Below are positions 37,769-45,738 of a stretch of DNA of 57,385 bases, piece by piece. Position 1 is the stretch's first letter, and the number at the start of each line of letters is the position of its first letter. Source of the stretch: an uncultured Ignavibacteriota bacterium. GTDB lineage: Bacteria; Bacteroidota; Ignavibacteria; UBA10030; UBA8401. The notes under the pieces were generated by a model. It ran no database searches. It was not told the DNA's origin and was given only the letters and a program-made list of their open reading frames with translations. The DNA lies in contig CAISDA010000065.1 in assembly GCA_903884005.1 (NCBI GenBank), positions 1 to 57,385 of the forward strand, given 5' to 3'. The translations under genes were made by a program, and so were the position numbers.

Positions 37769-40363
37769 ATGATGCTGAATGATTCGCGCGTATTCTCCAT
37801 AACAACATCAGTGAACCGTATCGCACTCGCACTGCTCGTTGCGGCCTCGGCATGGGCGCAGAACAGCCGCATTGAATTGCGCTCGTTCCCCAGCACCGCA
37901 TTGGGCATTATAAAAAGCTACAACATTTACCTGCCGAAAGACTACGACAAGTCCACCGAGCGCTACCCTGTTATTTATTTGTTCCGCGGACACGAGCGCG
38001 AGTGGGCAAATCCGGACGAGGACGGATCGCGCCTGGGGAAAACGGTGAAGGACGATGCCGACGCGCTTGCCGCCTCGGGAGCGATCGGCGGCACGATCCT
38101 GGTGATGCCGGGTATGTCCTCCGCCGATAATGCCGTGCCGGCGTGCGGCGTGAATATGCTCAATGTGAGCATCGCCGCGAGCAGGGACGGCCTCGGCACC
38201 GGTGCGTTTGAAGACTATCTGGTGAAGGAACTCATCCCGTATGTGGACAATAATTTCCGCACCATCCCATCGCGCTGGTTCCGCGCGGTGGATGGGTTCT
38301 CGCTCGGGGGACAAACATCGATGATGTTCGCCATAAAGCACCCGGAGCTCTTTTGCTCCGCGGGCTCGTTCGACGGTACTCTCATGTGGCTCGATTTTAA
38401 AGGGGCTTCTTCCACCGGCGTAATGAACGATCTGTGGGTCACCAACAGCATGTTCGATCCGATGTTCAACAAGCCGCGCGACATCGCCTCCATGACGCAC
38501 TACAATGCCTCGAACATCGTCCGCGATGCATCGCCCGCGCTCACCGCGGCGTTGAAGCAAATGCAGTTCCTGTTCCACGCAACGCCGGGCGGCAACGACG
38601 ACAGGACAAATGCGCTGATCGGATTGCTGGCAAACAAGGGGATCCCCAACGGATTCGCCGTGGTCAATATCACACCCACTGCGCAGCACAACTGGTTCTA
38701 TGCAGACATGCACGCCGCGCAGACGTTCCCCAGACACTGGACGAAATTTCAATCTCCGATCGCATCGCTCTATACGCCGCTTGCCGGTCCGGCCCCTTCG
38801 AGCGTTGTCGCCGGAACGGTCCCTCTCGCATGGCTGCGCGGTACGCGCGACAGCGCGATGACTCTGCTGCAAACGAGCAGCGACGGCGGCACGACATGGC
38901 AGACGCTGCGTATGTCCACGACGCGTGATTCCGTTGTTCAATGGGATACGCGGCTGATGCCGGACGGCACGCGGTACATGCTGCGCCTGTTCATCATTGC
39001 CGATTCAAGCATCGGCGTTGCCCGCAGCGCGGGACGCTTTACGGTGAATAATCCCGGCAACGCGGCGCCCGATGTCGAGCTCCTCTCGCCGTCACCGAAC
39101 GACACGGTGAGCAATACTGTGTCCGTGCGATGGAAGGCGGCCGATGCCGAGGGCGATTCGCTGCGCGTGTCCATCGAGTTCAGCGCGGATAACGGCGTGT
39201 CGTGGAAGACGATCGCCTCGTCGCTCATGAATACCGGCTCCTGCATGTGGAACTCCGCTGCCGACGTCAATTCCGCGAAGTGCCTGCTTCGCATCACGTG
39301 TTCGGACGGAACGGCATCGACCGCGGTCTCTTCCGGTGTCTTCACCGTGAAGAACAAGCGCTATCCGCTCTATCCGTTCATCGTCCACCGAACCGGCAGC
39401 GGCGACGGTTCGATCGCTCTTGTCCGCGTCGATACCTCGCCGGTCGTGGCCACAGGCTATCGAATAAAATTTGATGACTCGGATGTTTCCGCCAGGTACT
39501 ATACCGTCGACAATATTGCACGCGCACTGCACGTCGTGCCGAAAACACGCATCGTCAACGGCCAGGAAGGGCCCTACTTCGACGGATTACGCCTGATCAT
39601 CTCGGATTATACCGCCCCTCAGCCTCTCGCCGATTCCATCCGATGGACCAACGGGCACAGTCAATTGGAAGGGAGCGTGTCGCTTCCCGAATTCATGCTG
39701 GGAACCGGCCTCGTCAGGGGCGTCCCCTATCCGGCGGATTATGTCGTCACGACGGCGGACAACGTGATGGATACATCGAGCGCGTTTCTCGACGCCGTGC
39801 CGTCACCGATGAAATTCACCGTGTGGAACCGGACCGAAAACCGCCGGGCCGAAGTGCTCTATAATGATAACGACAACGACGCATCGATCAGCCGCAACGA
39901 CGAACTCTATGTCGTCGAAAAAAATTCCAAAGGGACGAAGCAACTGACGTGGCAGATCATGTTCACCGCGAACGATGTGTATGTAAAACCGGCAGCCGGC
40001 GATCAGTTCCTCATTAAAATTGCGAAGCCGTTCACCTCGAACGACGTGTTCGAATTTACACCGGTCATCGACGACGTGCAGGGCAGTGCCGCTGCTCCCG
40101 AGACGTGGTACTTGGGACAGAACTATCCGAATCCATTCAACCCCTCGACACGCATTCAGTACTCCATCGCCCGGACGCAGCATGTGCATCTCGCGGTCTT
40201 CGATGTTCTCGGCCGCGAAGTGGCGACCCTCTCGAACGAACGCATGCAGCCGGGACGATATTCCGTCCAATGGAATGCCGGGAATTTCGCCAGCGGTGTC
40301 TATTTCTACCGCCTCGATGCGGGAACATTTTCTGAGACAAAAAAACTGGTGCTCACACGATGA
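37769..40363 (+). CDS. Secreted esterase-D-like hydrolase with type IX secretion sorting domain
   Basis: A hydrophobic signal segment (IALALLVAASAWAQ) precedes an alpha/beta hydrolase domain of the putative-esterase family (about 35-330): YNIYLPKDYDK, YPVIYLFRGHEREW, the nucleophile in VDGFSLGGQTSMMFA (Ser about 177), and the His region QHNWFYADMHA. Two Ig-like or fibronectin-like regions follow (about 335-540), then a further beta-rich part. The C-terminal 85 residues hold WYLGQNYPNPFNPSTRIQYS and NFASGVYFYRLDAG, the sorting signal used for secretion or surface anchoring in FCB bacteria. The substrate is unknown. Confidence 0.85.
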   Translation: MMLNDSRVFSITTSVNRIALALLVAASAWAQNSRIELRSFPSTALGIIKSYNIYLPKDYDKSTERYPVIYLFRGHEREWANPDEDGSRLGKTVKDDADALAASGAIGGTILVMPGMSSADNAVPACGVNMLNVSIAASRDGLGTGAFEDYLVKELIPYVDNNFRTIPSRWFRAVDGFSLGGQTSMMFAIKHPELFCSAGSFDGTLMWLDFKGASSTGVMNDLWVTNSMFDPMFNKPRDIASMTHYNASNIVRDASPALTAALKQMQFLFHATPGGNDDRTNALIGLLANKGIPNGFAVVNITPTAQHNWFYADMHAAQTFPRHWTKFQSPIASLYTPLAGPAPSSVVAGTVPLAWLRGTRDSAMTLLQTSSDGGTTWQTLRMSTTRDSVVQWDTRLMPDGTRYMLRLFIIADSSIGVARSAGRFTVNNPGNAAPDVELLSPSPNDTVSNTVSVRWKAADAEGDSLRVSIEFSADNGVSWKTIASSLMNTGSCMWNSAADVNSAKCLLRITCSDGTASTAVSSGVFTVKNKRYPLYPFIVHRTGSGDGSIALVRVDTSPVVATGYRIKFDDSDVSARYYTVDNIARALHVVPKTRIVNGQEGPYFDGLRLIISDYTAPQPLADSIRWTNGHSQLEGSVSLPEFMLGTGLVRGVPYPADYVVTTADNVMDTSSAFLDAVPSPMKFTVWNRTENRRAEVLYNDNDNDASISRNDELYVVEKNSKGTKQLTWQIMFTANDVYVKPAAGDQFLIKIAKPFTSNDVFEFTPVIDDVQGSAAAPETWYLGQNYPNPFNPSTRIQYSIARTQHVHLAVFDVLGREVATLSNERMQPGRYSVQWNAGNFASGVYFYRLDAGTFSETKKLVLTR

Positions 40364-40764
40364 ACAATCGACTTGTTGCGGCTCTCATCCTCTTTACTGT
40401 GCAGGCGCTGGCGGCACAGAACCCCGACTCGCTTCGCGTCGGCATCCATCAACTGAAATCCGAGCAGTACCGGTGGGAGGACCTGAAACTCGTTCAGGGC
40501 GTCGGCGCATTCGTCCACGGAAAGGCATGCGCGGTGAAGGGCGACTTGAAAGGCGCGATCGTCGAATTTCAAAAGGGCGTGAAGAAGAGCAAGGCCGCGG
40601 CATATTATAACATCGGCCTGACGTACTTTTACATGCACAATTATCCCGTTGCCATACAGTACTTCAAGAAGGCCGAACGGATCAAGCCCGATGCTCTCTC
40701 GCGATCCTACCGGCAGACTGCAGCGCGCAAACTCAAGGAAAAACCGAACGCCATGAAAAAATGA
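40360..40764 (+). CDS. Exported TPR protein
   Basis: A 134-residue protein with a signal peptide (LVAALILFTVQALAAQ) and at least two tetratricopeptide helices pairs, seen in GDLKGAIVEFQKGVKKSK and AAYYNIGLTYFYMHNYPVAIQYFKKAERIKPD. It overlaps the secreted esterase gene by 4 bp and probably works with it in the periplasm or at the surface, as a scaffold. No catalytic motif. Confidence 0.75.
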   Translation: MNNRLVAALILFTVQALAAQNPDSLRVGIHQLKSEQYRWEDLKLVQGVGAFVHGKACAVKGDLKGAIVEFQKGVKKSKAAAYYNIGLTYFYMHNYPVAIQYFKKAERIKPDALSRSYRQTAARKLKEKPNAMKK

Positions 40765-40925
40765 GATACGGCGAGTTTCGCGTACGCGTGTGTGCTGTCA
40801 GACTCTTCCGGTTCTGCTCTCCCGCCCCCGGCACAGATTCTTGTTCACTCCATGCACCTGCGTGAAAGCGGGAGCCACGCGAACGACTCCTGATCATGCA
40901 CACATACATCTAATCATTAATAACT

Positions 40926-41990
40926 ATGGAACGACGATCATTTCTTGCACACGCAGCAGCGGCCGCCGCTGCACTCGGATTGCCCGCATCGGTGCTGGCG
41001 GCAGAGACAGTGCCGCGCCGCACTTTGCGCCGCCGAACGATCAAACCGAAAGCCCTGAAGCCGGGCGACACGATCGGCATCATCGCCCCCGCCTCGTACG
41101 TGGAGAAACAGGCGGACATCGATGAAGCGCGCTCAACGATCGAAGGCCTGGGCTTCACGACCGTCTTCGGCGGCCACGTCTCCGACCGGTACGGGTACCT
41201 GGCAGGCGGCGACCGGGACAGGGCCGAAGATGTGAACGCGATGTTCCGGCGTAAGGACGTGAACGGTATCATCTGCCTGAGGGGAGGCTGGGGCTGCCTG
41301 CGCATGATCCCCTACCTCGACTACGCGATGATCCGGCGGCACCCCAAGGTGATCATGGGATACAGCGACATCACGACGATGTTGAACGCGATCTATCACC
41401 GCACGGGACTGGTGACGTTCCACGGACCCGTCGCCATTTCCACATTCAACGAGTATACGAACGAATACCTTAAAAAAGCGGTCTTCACACCGAAGCCGAT
41501 CGGTCTCGTGGTGCAGCCGCCGGCGGGCACAGACGACACACCAGACACATCGATCGTGTCGCTCGGCAAGGGAAGGGGAAGCGGGCCGCTCGTGGGCGGC
41601 AACCTTTCGCTCATCGTGACGATGCTCGGCACGCCGTTCGAGATCGACCTGAGGGGAAAGGTGCTGTTCCTGGAAGAGGTGGACGAAGAGCCGTATCGCG
41701 TGGACCGCATGCTGACGCACCTGTGGATGACGGGACACCTGCAGCGGCTTGCGGGACTCGTGATCGGAAAATTTCACAACTGCGTGCCGAAGAAAAACAA
41801 TCCGGAATATACATCGTCCTTCACGGTCGAAGAGTTGTTTCAGCAGCGGATTGTGCCGCTCGGCATTCCTGCAATCTCCGGCGTGATGATCGGACATATC
41901 AAGAACAAACTGACGATGCCGATCGGCGTGCGCGCCACGGTGGATGCCGACGCGAAGACGCTGACGATCACCGAAGCAGCCGTCTCCTGA
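40926..41990 (+). CDS. Muramoyltetrapeptide (LD-) carboxypeptidase, S66 family, with Tat signal
   Basis: Serine peptidase that removes the terminal D-Ala from cell-wall tetrapeptides, cutting the L,D bond next to diaminopimelate. The N-terminus MERRSFLAHAAAAAAALG is a twin-arginine signal ending near LAAE. The catalytic Ser147 is in MGYSDITTM, the Glu in LFLEEVDEEPYRVDRML (about 250) and the His in IGHIKNKLTMPIGV (about 324). A Tat-exported S66 enzyme is less usual than the cytoplasmic LdcA. It lies just before lysA, so its product pool contains the DAP that nearby enzymes use. Confidence 0.88.
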   Translation: MERRSFLAHAAAAAAALGLPASVLAAETVPRRTLRRRTIKPKALKPGDTIGIIAPASYVEKQADIDEARSTIEGLGFTTVFGGHVSDRYGYLAGGDRDRAEDVNAMFRRKDVNGIICLRGGWGCLRMIPYLDYAMIRRHPKVIMGYSDITTMLNAIYHRTGLVTFHGPVAISTFNEYTNEYLKKAVFTPKPIGLVVQPPAGTDDTPDTSIVSLGKGRGSGPLVGGNLSLIVTMLGTPFEIDLRGKVLFLEEVDEEPYRVDRMLTHLWMTGHLQRLAGLVIGKFHNCVPKKNNPEYTSSFTVEELFQQRIVPLGIPAISGVMIGHIKNKLTMPIGVRATVDADAKTLTITEAAVS

Positions 41991-42113
41991 CGCCCGCGCG
42001 CGGCACATGCGACACTATATTTCGTTAATTGCAGGAAAGAGATTGCATCTCGCACAAATAATAATTTATTATAAAGACGAAGTACAATTGTTTCATCATA
42101 TCAGGGTCGCTGC

Positions 42114-43376
42114 ATGGGTCACCATTTTCGCTATCGCAACAAAGAGATGTTCTGTGAAGGCGTTCGCCTTTCCGACATCGTGAAGGAAGTCGGATCGCCG
42201 GTATACATCTACAGCAAGAGAACACTGCTGGAGGCATACACGGAATTTGATACGGCATTTGCAAACGTCGATCATCTTGTTTGTTTCGCGATGAAGGCGA
42301 ACAGCAGCCTGAGCGTTGTGTCGCTGCTTGCGAAGGCCGGGGCGGGGATCGACTGCAATTCGGGCGGAGAGATCTTCCGCGCATTGAAGGCGGGCGCCCA
42401 TCCGAGCAAGATCATCTTCACGGGCGTCGGTAAGACCGAAGAGGAGATCCGCTTCGCGCTGCAATACGACATCCTCATGTTCAAGGTCGAATCGCGCAGC
42501 GAACTTCGCGCGATAGACCGCATTGCCGGAGAAATGGGAAAGAAGGCGCCGGTCGGCATTCGCATCAATCCGAATGTCGATCCTAAAACGCATCCGTACA
42601 TCGCCACCGGACTCGCCGAAGATAAATTCGGCATCGACCAATCCATGGCATTCGAATCGTTCGGACTCGCAGCCTCGCTGCCGAATCTTCGCGTGGTCGG
42701 TCTGGACATGCACATCGGTTCGCAGATTGTCGACGTGGATCCCTTCGTCCAGGCTGCAACGAAGATGGCGGTGCTGGCGCTGGAATTGAAAAAGGCCGGG
42801 TTCAATATCGAGCACTTGGATATAGGCGGCGGAATGGCGATTCCCTATAAAGTCGAGAAGCCCGCGTCGCCGAAGGATCTGGCCGACGCGATCTCCTCCA
42901 TCTTAAATGTGACCGATTGCAAGATCCTCTTTGAGCCGGGACGTTTTCTTGTGGGCAACGCCGGCGTGCTCGTGACGAAAGTGCTCTACACAAAGAAGCA
43001 CAAGAATAAAAATTTTCTCATCGTCGATGCCGCAATGAACGACCTCATACGGCCCAGTCTCTACGACGCCTATCATAAAATACGCGCGGTGGAACTGAAA
43101 AAAGTAGAGACCATGGTTGCGGACATCGTCGGACCCGTGTGCGAATCGGGAGATTTTTTCGCGCACAACCGGACGATCAACAAGTGCAAACAAAATGACC
43201 TCCTTGCCATCATGTCTGCCGGCGCATACGGATTCACCATGAGTTCGAACTATAATGCCCGGTTGCGTGTGCCCGAGGTGTTAGTGGACGGAAATAAATT
43301 TTACGTTGTGCGCGACCGTGAAACCTACGACGACCTCATTCGCGGCGAACGGATCCCCGAGGAGCTGGTGAAATAG
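42114..43376 (+). CDS. lysA: Diaminopimelate decarboxylase LysA
   Basis: PLP enzyme of fold type III that makes L-lysine from meso-diaminopimelate. The Schiff-base Lys61 lies in CFAMKANSS, followed by GIDCNSGGEIFRA, HIGSQI, GGGMAIPY, the PLP-phosphate site EPGRFLVGNAG, the partner-subunit Cys in CESGDFF (about 342) and the substrate Tyr in AYGFTMSSNYN. Length 420 is standard. The 120-bp gap before it shows only a small hairpin GAGAT-tgc-ATCTC; no lysine riboswitch is seen. A GC-rich hairpin and the GntR gene follow. Confidence 0.95.
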   Translation: MGHHFRYRNKEMFCEGVRLSDIVKEVGSPVYIYSKRTLLEAYTEFDTAFANVDHLVCFAMKANSSLSVVSLLAKAGAGIDCNSGGEIFRALKAGAHPSKIIFTGVGKTEEEIRFALQYDILMFKVESRSELRAIDRIAGEMGKKAPVGIRINPNVDPKTHPYIATGLAEDKFGIDQSMAFESFGLAASLPNLRVVGLDMHIGSQIVDVDPFVQAATKMAVLALELKKAGFNIEHLDIGGGMAIPYKVEKPASPKDLADAISSILNVTDCKILFEPGRFLVGNAGVLVTKVLYTKKHKNKNFLIVDAAMNDLIRPSLYDAYHKIRAVELKKVETMVADIVGPVCESGDFFAHNRTINKCKQNDLLAIMSAGAYGFTMSSNYNARLRVPEVLVDGNKFYVVRDRETYDDLIRGERIPEELVK

Positions 43377-43404
43377 TCTGTTCGTCTGAAGTGCCACGTT
43401 GTCA

Positions 43405-43440
43405 CAGTCCCCGCAGCGCCATAAGGCATTGCGGGGACTG
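43405..43440 (+). terminator. GC-rich hairpin after lysA, weak or factor-dependent terminator
   Basis: CAGTCCCCGCA (43405-43415) and TGCGGGGACTG (43430-43440) form a perfect 11-bp stem; inside it GCC-ataa-GGC can stack as an extension. No U tract follows (the next bases are CTGTTGTGGG), so classical intrinsic termination is doubtful. It separates lysA from the regulator gene. Confidence 0.5.
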
Positions 43441-43531
43441 CTGTTGTGGGCCCCTTCTGCAGCGGCACTGAATTTCCTCTCCGATGCTAAAATATTCCTT
43501 GACTTTTCAAGAAAAATCAGCGATCATGTTC

Positions 43532-43550
43532 ATTGTATACAATATACAAT
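43532..43550. promoter_or_regulatory. Perfect 19-bp palindromic operator for the GntR-family regulator
   Basis: ATTGTATA and TATACAAT are perfect inverted arms around CAA, ending 11 bp before the regulator's start codon. A 12-bp palindrome ATTGTATACAAT is nested at its left. The size and AT-rich TTGTATAC character fit the operators of FadR/FCD-type GntR proteins, so autoregulation is likely. I saw no second copy before the other genes of the cluster. Confidence 0.75.
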
Positions 43551-43561
43551 AGGGAGCACCT

Positions 43562-44275
43562 GTGAACACTGTGCATACTATGCGCACGTCTCGGATCAAT
43601 CTGGACCGCGCTGAAATTCAGTCGCTGCGCGAAAAATTGGTCACGACGATCCGCGATGCCATCATCGAAGGCAAGATCAAGCCGAACGAACGCCTGACGG
43701 AAGAAAATGTTTCGATGATGCTGGGGGTCAGCCGCACTCCGCTTCGCGAGGCATTTCTGCAGCTCGAATCCGAAGGCTTTGTGAAAGTAACACCCCGCCG
43801 CGGAGCCGTTGTTGCCGAACTCTCCGAAAAAGATGCGGGAGAGATCTATCTCATTAAAAGCGTTCTGGAAGGCCTCGCAGCCGGGTTGGCCGCCTCACGC
43901 GCCCAACAACCGGTCATCGACAAGCTTGCCGCACTCAATGATCAGATGAGAGCCCATGTGTCTGCCAAGAAAAAAGACATGCGCATGCTCCTCGACCTCA
44001 ACTCCCGCTTCCATTCGCTGCTGAACGGCATCTGCGGGAATGAAAAATTGTACCAGCTCATAGACATCCTGCGCAAGCAGTCGCTCCGCTACAATTTTAT
44101 TTATGTCACGGGACTGTCCAATCTCGAACGATCGGTGCATGACCACGATGATATTATCGCTGCACTGAAACGGCAGGATGCGCAGGCCGCAGAAACTATC
44201 GTGAAGGCGCACAGCAACACCGCGCGTCAGGCATTGTGCGAATTCATTCACCAGCGCATGCTCGAAAGTAAGTGA
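43562..44275 (+). CDS. GntR-family transcriptional regulator with FCD ligand domain
   Basis: A 237-residue DNA-binding protein. The winged helix (about 20-88) reads REKLVTTIRDAIIEGKIKPNERLTEE and LGVSRTPLREAFLQLESEGFV, then the FCD all-helical effector domain (about 95-225) follows, with metal-binding His candidates in NSRFHSLL and HDHDDIIAAL. The start is GTG with GGGAG 5 nt upstream. It lies between lysA and the diamino-acid enzyme genes and most likely controls the latter; FCD proteins usually sense small carboxylic acids, such as a pathway substrate or intermediate. Confidence 0.9.
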   Translation: MNTVHTMRTSRINLDRAEIQSLREKLVTTIRDAIIEGKIKPNERLTEENVSMMLGVSRTPLREAFLQLESEGFVKVTPRRGAVVAELSEKDAGEIYLIKSVLEGLAAGLAASRAQQPVIDKLAALNDQMRAHVSAKKKDMRMLLDLNSRFHSLLNGICGNEKLYQLIDILRKQSLRYNFIYVTGLSNLERSVHDHDDIIAALKRQDAQAAETIVKAHSNTARQALCEFIHQRMLESK

Positions 44276-44318
44276 GACCCCCACATGATGTGTTCAATAT
44301 AAAAATTCAGGAGAATGT

Positions 44319-45224
44319 ATGAATAAGTTAAAAATTGCCATTGTCGGTTACGGAAACGTCGGACGTTCAGCACTGGAAGCGATCTCACAGGAACCGGATA
44401 TGGAACTCGTCGGCATCGTCCGCCGCAAAAATTCAGTTGGCGCAGATCAGCCCCTTGAACTCTCGCGCACAAAGATCGTCACCACGATCGCGGAACTCGG
44501 CAAAGTGGATGTCGCCGTGCTCTGCGGGCCGACGCGCTCTATCAAAGAGACGGCTTCGGAAATCCTGAAGCTCGGCATCAATACCGTTGATAGCTTCGAC
44601 ATTCACGGCGAAATTCCAGGTCTGAGGGCTGATCTCGGCGCAGTGGCGAAAGAACATAATGCCGTCTCCATTATTTCGGCTGGGTGGGACCCGGGAGTCA
44701 ATTCCGTTATCCGCGGTTGGTTCATGGCTATGGCCCCGAAAGGCATTACCTATACCAACTACGGCCCGGGCATGTCCATGGGACACACGGTTGCCGTGAA
44801 GGCGGTCTCGGGCGTGAAGAACGCGCTCTCCATCACCGTGCCTGCGGGCATGGGCATCCACCGCCGCATGGTGTATGTTGAATTAGAAGCAGGCGCGGCG
44901 TTCGAAGAAGTTGAAAAGAATATCAAGCAGGATCCGTACTTCATCAAAGACCGCACGTACGTGACGCAGGTGGAAAACATAGAGAACCTTATCGATATGG
45001 GACACGGCGTGCTCATGGAACGCAAAGGCGTCTCGGGCATCACCCAGAACCAGATCATGAAGTTCGAATTGAAGGTGAACAATCCCGCGCTCACGGCGCA
45101 GGTCATGGTGTCGTCGGCGCGCGCAACAATGAAACAGAAGCCGGGCTGCTACACAATGATCGAGATCCCCGTGGTCGATTATCTCTGCGGCGGCATCGAC
45201 GCGTTCGTGAAGTCACTCGTCTAG
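44319..45224 (+). CDS. ddh: Meso-diaminopimelate D-dehydrogenase-like enzyme
   Basis: NAD(P)-dependent amino-acid dehydrogenase of 301 residues. The N-terminal Rossmann motif is IVGYGNVGRSALEAI. The substrate half keeps marks of meso-DAP dehydrogenase: VDSFDIHGEIP, SAGWDPGVNSV, YGPGMSMGHTVAVKAVSGVKNAL, HRRMVYVELEAG and NNPALTAQVM, including Asp, Trp-Asp, Arg and Asn positions known to hold DAP. It may make meso-DAP for lysine and cell wall, with LysA close by. But it sits at the head of an aminomutase cluster, so it could instead oxidise an aminomutase product such as 2,5-diaminohexanoate or 2,4-diaminopentanoate. GGAG precedes the start. Confidence 0.8.
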   Translation: MNKLKIAIVGYGNVGRSALEAISQEPDMELVGIVRRKNSVGADQPLELSRTKIVTTIAELGKVDVAVLCGPTRSIKETASEILKLGINTVDSFDIHGEIPGLRADLGAVAKEHNAVSIISAGWDPGVNSVIRGWFMAMAPKGITYTNYGPGMSMGHTVAVKAVSGVKNALSITVPAGMGIHRRMVYVELEAGAAFEEVEKNIKQDPYFIKDRTYVTQVENIENLIDMGHGVLMERKGVSGITQNQIMKFELKVNNPALTAQVMVSSARATMKQKPGCYTMIEIPVVDYLCGGIDAFVKSLV

Positions 45225-45232
45225 GAAATATC

Positions 45233-45664
45233 ATGGGCGATCCATACGCACGCAAACTGACGAATATAAATTTTTTCCATGCCAAGACCGCCGTCACCGG
45301 CAGAGTCGTCGTGGTGCTGGACGGTCTGCTGGAGAACCGCGGGCTGAATCTCATTCAGCCGATCTCCCGGGCGTTTCCGCACGGGTCAATCATCGAACTC
45401 ATCGGCACGGCCGAAAAGAACGTGGGTCCAGGAACTGTGGTGGAGACGATCGCGTATATCGCCTTCGTCGAAATGACCGCCGGCGGCGTGCTCTTGGTCG
45501 GCGACGAACTCGTGTGGAACGATACGGTCATCGGCACCATCGCCGGCTACGACGATACGCATGTGCCAAACCACCAGAACACGATCGTCCTCATGAAGGA
45601 ACGCGTCTCCGGCAAGGGGATGGGCATGAAGGCCGGCGACGAAATTTTCATCAAAGGTTTTTAA
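45233..45664 (+). CDS. Conserved-looking 143-residue protein of unknown function
   Basis: It begins 8 bp after the dehydrogenase gene. The protein looks beta-rich and soluble: VTGRVVVVLDGLLENRGL, HGSIIELIGTAEKNVGPG, TAGGVLLVGDELVWNDTVIGTIAGYDD, VPNHQNTIVLMKE and a short GDEIFIKGF end. No signal peptide, membrane helix, Cys cluster or known motif is seen. The regular GTIAGYDDTHVPNHQN segment, with Asp and His residues, could be a ligand or metal site. Its place between a dehydrogenase and a PLP enzyme suggests a small enzyme or subunit of the same pathway. I do not recognise the family. Confidence 0.7.
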   Translation: MGDPYARKLTNINFFHAKTAVTGRVVVVLDGLLENRGLNLIQPISRAFPHGSIIELIGTAEKNVGPGTVVETIAYIAFVEMTAGGVLLVGDELVWNDTVIGTIAGYDDTHVPNHQNTIVLMKERVSGKGMGMKAGDEIFIKGF

Positions 45665-45738
45665 CGAAATTTTTTTTACCGAAGGAATTGGATCTTCCTC
45701 TCCCTTCAAACGTGGATATCATACAGAAAGGACACACC

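Noticed and set aside
35752-37908. Long minus-strand open frame of 718 codons opposite lysC and asd
   Set aside because: Both plus-strand genes have full catalytic motifs; the antisense product is low-complexity (His, Arg, Asp rich) with no domain, as expected from the codon bias of a GC-rich gene.
42000-43561. Lysine or cobalamin riboswitch near lysA and the B12 cluster
   Set aside because: The leader regions are too short and lack the conserved B12-box or lysine-riboswitch elements; only simple hairpins and the GntR operator are seen.
45514-45738. Upstream extension of the PLP enzyme and of the cluster's other long frames
   Set aside because: The extension reads the 143-residue gene in another frame; AAAGGA and the ATG at 45739 mark the real start.
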